Source: Kuschelorhynchus macadamiae
Lineage: Eukaryota > Arthropoda > Insecta > Coleoptera > Curculionidae
Reading direction: 5' to 3'
Length of the DNA stretch: 64,000 bases
Assembly (NCBI GenBank): GCA_030620095.1
Contig: JAUTXW010003816.1
Span: forward strand, 62,001 to 126,000
A program made the translations under genes and the position numbers. Shown here one piece after another: positions 56,661 to 64,000 of this stretch. How positions within the stretch are numbered: position 1 is the stretch's first letter; every line of letters begins with the position of its first letter. The notes beneath the pieces were generated by a model. That model was not told the origin of the DNA. It saw only the letters and a list, made by a program, of their open reading frames with translations, and did no database searches.

Positions 56661-56664
56661 TGAG

Positions 56665-57260
56665 GACAGGCCTCTGACTTTTCTCATAACGCGTTCAACT
56701 TTTCAATAAAACGTAGAAGCTGCATTTTTTTTGTAAAGAAAATAAGAAAAACTTCACATTTTGTTAAGAGAAACAATTAAATGGATTTCATTTTTAAATT
56801 CCGTTTATGTTTTGTTCATTATTAAAAATTATTGTACATGTAAAAATATATAGTTGAAGTAGGAAAATTACATATTTATTTTGAAAAGTAAAGGCCAGAA
56901 ATACTTTGTATTGTTGTTTGTTGTTTTTAATAGCGCATCTTTACTTTTGTGTCTTAGAATCCATTTAGCTTAAACATCGATTTTTTTAAAGAAATCTCTG
57001 AACTTAAATATACAATTTTATAAATCCGGAAGTTAAATAGAGATCATATTTTAATTGCATACATTTTCTAATGCTATACTATTTAACTAGGCAGCTGCTT
57101 CAGCTTTTACTGAATTATCAATATTTGAATTTCCATAAATGAGGAGCAAAGCATCTTAAAATGTTCCACAACTTTCTACAACTCGTTTGATTAAAATATT
57201 TTAGTAATACCTTATAAAGCGATATGTATTTGATACAATAGAGTATTTTTTAGAACTATA
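56665..57260. other. AT-rich stretch
   Basis: No gene or repeat recognised. Confidence 0.4.
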
Positions 57261-57266
57261 ATTTTT

Positions 57267-58330
57267 ACTTCCCTCGTAAATGGGAAGTATGGTAATCGTG
57301 AAAAAATCATCCGAGATTTTTTCAGATTTTTACGTCATATGGGGATGAACTGGTAATATTTTGATAAAAATCCAATATGGCAATACAAAACGGCGGGCTA
57401 GTGGAATGTTAAAAAAATATTACTAAGAAAGTTCTTATCCAATTTACCACAAATTTTGCACGAGGATCAAGTATTATGTAGGAATGAATTTGTAAAATTT
57501 TGGTATGAATGCAAGATCGCGGAAGAAAATGACGGCTTAACAAATTATTTAAAAATTCAGCCTGAAAAAACTACTTAATGAACTGATTTTAAATTGTGTG
57601 CCGTAACTAATTATAGTATAGAGATGAACTAGTAAAAGTTTGGTACTAATTCAAAATGATGGAACAACAATTTCTTCAAGTTTTAGCGTCTCTAGATGCC
57701 AAAAAATATGTTTTATCAAGTTCGTCGGTCTGTCTGTCAGTTCGTGGCATAGCTTAAAAAGTACTCATCAGATTAATTTCAAATTTTAGTCCAAATTAAA
57801 GCTTATATGAGGATGACCTTGTAATATTTTGGTAAAAATTCAATATGCCGAAACAAGATGGCGGCTTAGTGAAACGTTAAATAAACTATTACTGAAAAAC
57901 TAAATATCCAATTTATTCCAATCAATTTGCAGAAAGACCAAGTCAAGTTTTAGCGTCCCGAGATGCTAAAAAATATGTTTTATCAATCTCGTCGCTCCGT
58001 TTGTCGGTTTGTTTGTTAGTTCGCGGCATTGATTGACAGATTTTTTAAATATCATATTTGGTTGCCATTTTATTTTGCCTTCATGAATTCGTATCAAAAT
58101 GTTACCACGTACTTGCCATGTAATACTTGATTTTTGTCCAAAATTAGAGATAAATTAAATAATTAATTTTTCCTTAATAATTTTTCCGAACATTTCATTA
58201 GACCGCCAGATTGGATTTTTTATAAAATGTCATCAGGTTAGGTTATATACATAACCCTTAATTTTTGCCCAATATTTCAAATTAATCAGGTAAGTAGTTT
58301 TCTAGGTTTAGACAGACAGAATTGGGAAAA
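57267..58330 (-). repeat. Dispersed CCGCCAT/ACAGACAGAC repeat, copy 6, inverted
   Basis: Begins on the plus strand with the terminal hairpin ACTTCCC, TCGTAAAT, GGGAAGT (57,267-57,288) followed by GTAATCGTGAAAAAATCA, the complement of the end of copy 3. Contains CTTGTTTCGG-type, GTCTGTCTGTCAGTTCG and TAAGCCGTC complements; the orientation switches to plus near 58,030. Confidence 0.7.
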
Positions 58331-58334
58331 CATG

Positions 58335-60050
58335 TTTACAGAATTATATTTTAACAATATATATTTTAACAATAAATACACTTATCTGAATAAAATGGGG
58401 ACAAAATTTGTATTGACTAATAGACCACTGGAGGAGAGTTAATGTTTTCATATATAAATTTCTAAATAAAAGTAGGTAATTACCTCAAGTTGTATAATAT
58501 AACTTATCAAACTTATATTTTTCAAAATTTTTTGCTCTCAAACGCTTCTTTAAATGGCATATACATATAATAATTATACTAATAAAATAATAAAGACGAT
58601 GCTATAATTTACCTTATAAGGAGCGATACTCGGCATGTTTGTTTATTTATATATTCGGAACACGATAACCAACGGACAGAGATGGATCTGGTAAGACGTG
58701 CCAGGAGTGCATCGCACATAAGTTTGATACTGGAGGAACCAAATTTATTTTAAAATTTCTTGAAAACTGTTGTATTAAAAGTAAGTGTGAGATCACTAAT
58801 AACGCATTGTGAATAATATGACGTTATTTAAAGCAAAGCTAAAGTTTATTTAGAGTCTTTATTAGTACACGTTTGGCAAGAAGTCTTTTTTGCAAATTAA
58901 TATAATAATTTTTGCTCTAAATATAATAAATGCATGTTGAAAAATAATATTAGAATATTATATAAGTTAAGTGGAACGAGCATTAGAAGACTAGTATAAA
59001 AATATGGCTAATTGAAAAACATATCAATAAATATATATATATATATATATAAACGTTTCTTTTAACGGATTCCTCCCTAGACATGTAATATAATTATTTA
59101 TATGTAGATATAGTTATTTGGTAATAACTTTACACATTATATTAATATTAACATAAGTTAGCGTTCTTATAAAAGAGGCAATATGAGGAAAGTTCTGTTA
59201 AAATGGCTTTACCTATTTTTGTACCCAAATACCCACCCAGGACCTTATCTTATAATAAACCTCGTATTAATACAATCTATACCATATCTATAAAGTTATT
59301 CCAAATAAATGTATGTATATATAAACTGTGTTATCTCTGTGTTATGGAATTCGTTACTCGGGTAATTACCGGTTTTTCGTCATATTCAGTTTATATATAT
59401 TTCCACCGTTGTGACGCTCTTCGGTGCCTCGGTGGCCATCGGTAAACATCGGTCGGTTGCTTTTAACACTTACAGTATCCATCGGCTAAATCTCGGGCGC
59501 CACCCTGTGGATTTCTGTGGTAAAGGGCCCACAAACGCACACAGGTAGCTTTTAGACAGTGGAGAAAGTAAACCAGAGGTCAGTGCTCAAGACAGAGACA
59601 GTATCACTAAAGGTAGACGGGATAGAAAGAGAAATAAAACACCAATATAGAAAACAAAGAAATTATCCTATGTATTGCCTGTTCATAAACATCATACAAT
59701 ATCATAACCTTAGCCTTATAAACTAAATAGAAACCCTAATGAGTGTGAGAGAGAAAGGGAATGTATGCATTGAAATGAGACGGGTATACGCGGTTATCTA
59801 CGGACGGCGGTCGGTACGGAATTCGGATCAGTTAACCCAGTTGTCTTGGAAGTACGGTAATACGGGAACCAACGCCGGTTCCCACTCTTTAATGCGCGTG
59901 CGTGGATAGATCGGTCTGGTGCGGGATACTTACACTGCGATACCTTACCAGGACTTACCAAGGGCAATCGATATAGGCACTCTCATGTAGACATGTGTGT
60001 GCATGACGGTGTTGCTGATTGTGTGAGAATGGTGTTGTGTGTGTGAGGGA
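58335..60050. other. Intergenic stretch
   Basis: 58,335-59,440 is AT-rich with a short (TA)n at 59,029-59,051. 59,400-59,940 is richer in CGGT (ATCGGT repeats, 59,440-59,460 and 59,800-59,820). No coding frame can be supported. Confidence 0.4.
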
Positions 60051-60056
60051 GAGAGC

Positions 60057-60470
60057 CAGTCCTGTAAACAATGAGCCCAGCAACTGGCTCGGGGAAAAGA
60101 GGGATGGACGGTCCTGTAAACAATGAACCCAGCAACCGACCGAGGATGGGAACCCAGTCCTGTAAACAATGAACCCAGCAACTGGGGGGGGGGGGAAGTG
60201 AGTAATTTGTGTGTAAGTGAAATGGTATGGGTGTGTGTGAGAGAGGGAGAGTGTATGAGTGTGAGAAAGAGTGTGTATGCAGTGTGTGTGTGCGAGAGAG
60301 CCAGTCCTGTAAACAATGAACCCAGCAACTGGCTCGGGGAAAAGAGGGATGGACGGTCCTGTAAACAACGAACCCAGCAACCGACCGAGGATGGAAACCT
60401 AGTCCTGTAAACAATGAACCCAGCAACTGGGGGGGAAAGGTGAGCAGGAGAAACTGTGAGTGTATATGAA

Positions 60471-60508
<38 letters not shown>

Positions 60509-60540
60509 TCCTTTAAACAATGAACCCAGCAACTGTGGGG
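60057..60540 (+). repeat. Composite minisatellite, 7 copies of a ~27-bp core
   Basis: Core CCTGTAAACAATGAACCCAG then CAAC begins near 60,060, 60,114, 60,159, 60,305, 60,358, 60,403 and 60,509. The first three and the next three form a higher-order unit of about 246 bp: each triplet has the same order of tails (TGGCTCGGGGAAAAGAGGGATGG; CGACCGAGGATGG; TGGGGGGG) and is followed by a GT/GA-rich spacer. On the minus strand this gives false Leu-Ser and HTH-rich open frames. Confidence 0.9.
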
Positions 60541-60691
60541 AGGGTGAGGGAGAAGGTGTTAGAATGTGTGAGTAAGTGTATATACATTGTGTGTATAGGA
60601 GAGACAGTGTAGATGCAGTGTGTGTAAGAGAGACAGTGTATGTGCATATGTATGTGTGGGTGAGAGAGAAAACCTATAACCATATACCACC

Positions 60692-61233
60692 TGTTATTAC
60701 CATTCATATACCTACATATTCCCTGGAGGCATGGCAGTGCGTCGCGACGGCTGCGGGCGTCGGTGAGGGGAAACGGCGCTGGCTGGTCACTCCATCAGGT
60801 CCCAGTAGTGGCTGCTTACCTTCCTGCTGGTGCTGCTGCCGCTGGAGCCGGGTCGTCGACTAGAGGCTTCGAGCCGGTGGAACTCCACCGACTGGCGAAT
60901 TTACGGTGCGAACGCACTTTTAAATGATTTGTGGACCCCTCCAAATGTTCGCGCTGGTCAGAGGTGGTGGTCGCGCTGCTTAATTCGACCGCGACGCGAT
61001 ATGATTATTGCCATGATGCATTGCATTGATGATTTGCTATGTTGATTAGCGCGGTATTTTATATTATTCTCGGGGAAATGCACGTGGTTTTCCGCAAGAT
61101 GCGCAACGTGTTTTATTTTTAGAAATAACGGGCGTATTTTTCTGAGTATTTTTCTGAAAAAATCATATTTTTACTACGTTCTTAAACCGAGAAACGGCGG
61201 ACGAGGCATACGTTCCTCAAAAATTTAGTAACA
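60692..61233 (-). repeat. Candidate 3' LTR of the gypsy element
   Basis: Read on the minus strand: a purine tract CCGAAGAAGGGGGGG (61,247-61,234) is directly followed by TGTTACTAAATT (from 61,233), and 542 bases later GGTAATAACA closes at 60,692, giving a TG...CA end. A TATAAAATA box lies inside at about 61,060-61,052 minus. It sits about 325 bp after the integrase stop, as expected. The partner 5' LTR would be outside the window, so the left border is tentative. Confidence 0.5.
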
Positions 61234-61571
61234 CCCCCCCTTCTTCGGAAAAATATTTATTTATAAATATTTGAAAATTAAACTTAATACTAGGTCCCTG
61301 AAAATAATACAATTCTAAAGATAATATGAAGGAATGATGTTCTGGAGTCGTCTTCTTCCAGCGGAATGGAGGATCAGCTGGTCTGGTCAATTCCCTAGAC
61401 GATCATGTGAAGATCTATATGACGTGGAGGATCCTCAGGCTTTGCCCTGGTACCTCACCAATTCCCAAGGTGCCACATTCTCAGTGGAACATACGGCATT
61501 ACGTTCAGTCGGTCGGTGTCTGTAATCTATTCCGACGAACGGTAGTCGGCCGGTGATTAGTTGTAAGCGGA

Positions 61572-62577
61572 TTAATCGGCCTGATCATAAGCTGGTTTAA
61601 GATCTTTGACATGAATATGTCTAAGCTTTTTACCAGACGGTGCTTTAAGGTCATATACAACTGGTGAGACGACTTTAATTACGGTGTACGGGCCGGAGTA
61701 TTTGGGAGCCAGTTTTGCCGCGAAACCTTTTAGGGCAGATGAAAGCGGATTTTCACGATTTAGAACCTTGTCGCCAACATGACACCTCCATTCTCGGTGT
61801 CGAAGATTGTAGTGGTGACTTTGGGTTGTAAAGGCTCTTCCCAAGTTAACTCGGACCAGTTCATAAGTTTCTTTTAACTTCTGGATCCTAGCATTATGCA
61901 CCTCGAGCTGAGGCGGGTCAGCTTCTGTAGTTTAAGCCGGGTCTAATTGATTGTTGGTATCCATGTTAAGTGTTTGTCGGTACAGTGCCTTAGAAGTGTC
62001 CAGTTTACGCCCAAAGTTAAGAAAAGCCGGTGAAAAATCCAGTTGAGTAGTGTCGGCAAGTATTGACGGCAAAGACCAAGTCTGGTAGATGCACATCCCA
62101 TTTTCTATGATCGGCTTCACAGAATTGGGCCACTATTGTCTTGATAATTTTATTGGTGCGTTCTACTGGATTGGCTTGCGGTGTGTATGGCGGCATGAGA
62201 TGGTGATTAATGCCCATTTCGCGGAGAAGCTCTTTGAAAGCTTGCCCGGTGTACTGAGTTCCATTATCGGACATTAAGGTGCGTGGACAACCAAAGCAGG
62301 TGATGATTTCTTCATAAAATGCTTGACTAACAGCCCTGGCACTGGCTTTTCGAATTGCTCGGCATTGCACCCATTTGGTAAAACGGTCTTGGAAAACGAC
62401 AATGTAGCTGTTCCCTTTGACCGATCGAGGCAAGGGTCCGACTAAATCGGTACTTACAGTATACCAAGGTTGGTCATTTTTCGAGGGTTGCATTTTACCG
62501 GGTTGTTGCTGCTGGGAGGATTTGTGCCGTTGACAGAAAAGACAGCTTTGGACATACTGAGCAATATCTCTAAACAT
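61572..62577 (-). pseudogene. Integrase of the gypsy element
   Basis: The frame 62,577-62,017 starts with the second half of the HHCC zinc finger (CLFCQRH), then the core with TDLVGPLP (first Asp), MSDNGTQYTG (second Asp) and NPVERTNK (catalytic Glu), so D, D and E are all present. The frame stays open past the core and closes at 62,017; a change of frame leads to 61,901-61,572, which holds the tail with RVNLGRAF, KYSGPYTVIKVVSPVVYDL (the GPY/F module) and a VKDLKP end. The first half of the zinc finger is at about 62,640-62,580 in another frame (GIAKTTARIARRYYWPG). About 100 bp between 62,017 and 61,901 is broken. Confidence 0.85.
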
Positions 62578-62621
62578 TCCTGGCCAGTAATATCGGCGAG
62601 CAATTCGGGCGGTTGTCTTTG

Positions 62622-62942
62622 CTATACCTTCTTGTCCAGCGATGGCTCATCGTGGTTTTCTTCTAGGACGGCTTTGCGAGCTGACTTTGGGACACAAACT
62701 TTCCATGGATCGGTCAACTCGTTTTCCGTTAGATTGGACACATCCCAAAAGTGACGATGAAGTCGGCCATCTTTAATGCAATAATCCGGAAAAGCAGAAG
62801 GGTTAGTCTCCACGGCGGTCTTCTTGTCGGTGTACCATTTGCACGGAGTAAATTCCTCGAGAGATCCAATCGGGGTGAAGTGCTTTTCGTATTATTTGGT
62901 ATTGACTGGGTCTCGAGACAGTGCCTCAGCCACTCGGTTTAA
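62622..62942 (-). pseudogene. RNase H to integrase spacer of the gypsy element
   Basis: Reading continues from the RNase H (SGRLERWSIYLQPFNFEI, VAEALSRDP near 62,985-62,900), through TPCKWYTDKK and NPSAFPDYCIKDGRLHRHFWD (62,813-62,740), to an ENHDEPS segment. One stop near 62,895 and a frame change. Confidence 0.7.
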
Positions 62943-63035
62943 AATATCTTTTCGATATTTTATTTCAAAATTAAACGGTTGGAGATAGATGCTCCATCGC
63001 TCTAGCCTGCCTGAGTTACTTTTAATGGAATGGAG

Positions 63036-64000
63036 CTATCGAAGGGACTGGTGGTCGGTCACAACGGTGAAATGATACCCTTCTAAATAGGGCCTCATTT
63101 TCTCTACTCCCCAAACAATAGCTAAACACTCCTTTTCGGTGACAGAGAATTTCTTCTCGTTGGAGTTTAAACTGCGACTTGCGTAGGCAATCACATGATC
63201 GCCATCAGACCCATGTTGAATCAATGCTGCACCTAGCCCACTATTGGATGCATCTGTTTGCAAGATGAATGGCTTAGAAAAGTCTGGACAAGCCAATACT
63301 GGGGCGTCGGTCAGGCAAGTCTTTAATTGCTCAAACGCATTCTGTTGTTCTTCTGCCCCGTTCCATCGGACATTCTTCTTCAGGAGACGGTTCAAGGGGG
63401 CGGAAATTTGAGAAAAATTTGGTACAAAACGGCGATACCAGAAGGCCACACCCAGGAATCTTCCTAGGCTTCGTAGAGTGGCGGGAGGCGGTAGCTCTAA
63501 GATAACTGAAACTTTTTCAGGGTGGGTACAGATACCATTGGCGGTGACTAGATATCCTGGATATCGGAGAGAGCGGCGGCCAAATTGACATTTCTCTGAG
63601 TTTACTTTTAGATTGGCCTGCCGTAGACGCCGGAAAACCTCACTTAAATTGCTAAGACGTTCTTCGAAAGTCTCTCCCAGAACTATTATGCCGTCTAAAT
63701 AGGCGAAGCAATAGGGGTCTAGTTCTGGTCCAATAATACGGTCTATGAGCCCGAACGGCATGACTCGAAATTGAAACAACCCCATCCCAGGAACGGTTAA
63801 GGCAGTGATGGGTTTACTGTTCTTGGAGAGTGGAACCTGCCAGTACCCATGTTCTAGATCGATGCTTGAGATATATCGGGCCCTTTGAAGCTTGTCCAGG
63901 ATAGCATTTATGTACGGCAGTGAATAGGCATCTTTGCGAGAGACGGCGGTAACTTTTTGGAAATCTATACAGAATCAGGGATTCCCATCTTTCTTGCGAA
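63036..64000 (-). pseudogene. RT and RNase H of the gypsy element, RT damaged
   Basis: From the window edge: a DGNP segment with a stop inside the conserved RFCIDFR motif, KDAYSLPYINAILDKL, and ISSIDLEHGYWQVPL (first catalytic Asp). Then 63,785-63,036 reads FQFRVMPFGL, where about ten residues normally between PFGL and the next helix are missing, and FAYLDGIIVLG, in which the second Asp of the Y-x-D-D box is Gly. This removes a metal ligand, so the RT is dead. Then RRLRQANLKVNSEKCQF, and the RNase H FILQTDASNSGLGAAL, ECLAIVW and VVTDHQSL with its acidic residues intact. Confidence 0.85.

Larger units (their letters stand above)
61572..64000 (-). mobile_element. Ty3/gypsy pol relic, continues past the window
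   Basis: The pol genes run on the minus strand from the right window edge: RT, RNase H, spacer, integrase zinc finger, integrase core, integrase tail. Frames change between them and one early stop is seen (about 63,975). The polypurine tract and presumed LTR follow. No env-like frame. Higher GC and low decay suggest a fairly recent insertion. Confidence 0.85.

Noticed and set aside
60057..60540. Regular repeats with spacers, CRISPR-like at first sight
   Set aside because: Spacers are low complexity and recur in order, the genome is eukaryotic, and no cas genes are present.
59945..60707. Overlapping minus-strand open frames up to 195 codons, rich in Leu, Ser, His and Thr
   Set aside because: All arise from the minisatellite and its GT/GA spacers. 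Three frames open over the same repeat is the expected pattern of low-complexity sequence.

Overview
This is nuclear DNA from an insect, most likely a large, repeat-rich beetle-type genome. The evidence is the AT-rich composition, GT-AG introns, insect-type selfish elements of nearly every class, and one intact gene of the insect ecdysteroid-kinase-like (EcKL/CHK) family. The order assignment is inference. No prokaryotic operons, CRISPR arrays or rRNA were seen.

Layout. 1-2.6 kb: AT-rich DNA with a tentative broken EcKL-like fragment (about 1,168-1,416). 2.6-7.1 kb: a tandem array of about 142-bp units, split by a 2.86-kb DNA transposon (3,268-6,127, minus) that has near-perfect inverted ends and a 5-bp target duplication; it encodes a two-exon protein of a family common in insect genomes. 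7.2-12.6 kb: a decayed errantivirus-type (Ty3/gypsy with env) relic, plus strand, with protease, RT, RNase H, integrase and envelope remnants; its integrase is broken by a small inverted repeat carrying hammerhead-like motifs. 12.65-16.3 kb: a second LTR-element relic (gag-like remnant and an LTR with a TATA box). 16.3-17.0 kb: a third gag-protease relic (minus). 17.17-17.94 kb: a Tc1/mariner transposase relic. 18.75-22.1 kb: pieces of a Penelope-like element (PLE) on the minus strand, beside a tRNA-Thr-like sequence and a long (AT)n tract. 22.4-28.5 kb: interspersed noncoding repeats. 28.56-29.84 kb: a broken DDE transposase. 30.26-32.96 kb: a CR1/L2-like LINE (minus). 33.6-36.0 kb: an unidentified, less AT-rich, internally repeated tract. 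37.7-37.94 kb: a tRNA-derived SINE candidate.

39,738-47,178 holds the one convincing host gene, an EcKL of 397 residues in two coding exons. Its 6.2-kb intron is filled with repeats: two dispersed-repeat copies, two (AT)n tracts and two head-to-head tRNA-Thr-like elements with a hammerhead-like core nearby. From 48 to 58.3 kb, more copies of the same dispersed repeat (recognisable by CCGCCAT and ACAGACAGAC segments) surround an I-type LINE (51.6-53.8 kb, minus). The right end has a composite minisatellite (60.05-60.53 kb), a candidate LTR (60,692-61,233) and a gypsy pol (61.57 kb to the window end, minus) that runs off the window.

The host gene would phosphorylate a small molecule (ecdysteroid or xenobiotic) in the cytosol. 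Everything else is selfish DNA in layers, and the insertion order can partly be read: tandem array, then DUF7869-like transposon; errantivirus, then hammerhead inverted repeat. The most unusual signals are the recurrent hammerhead-like motifs in opposed pairs, the link between tRNA-Thr-like heads, PLE-related sequence and (AT)n tails, and abutting NotI and AscI sites inside one repeat copy. No demonstrably new biological system was found; the tRNA-PLE-(AT)n composite is the best candidate for something undescribed.
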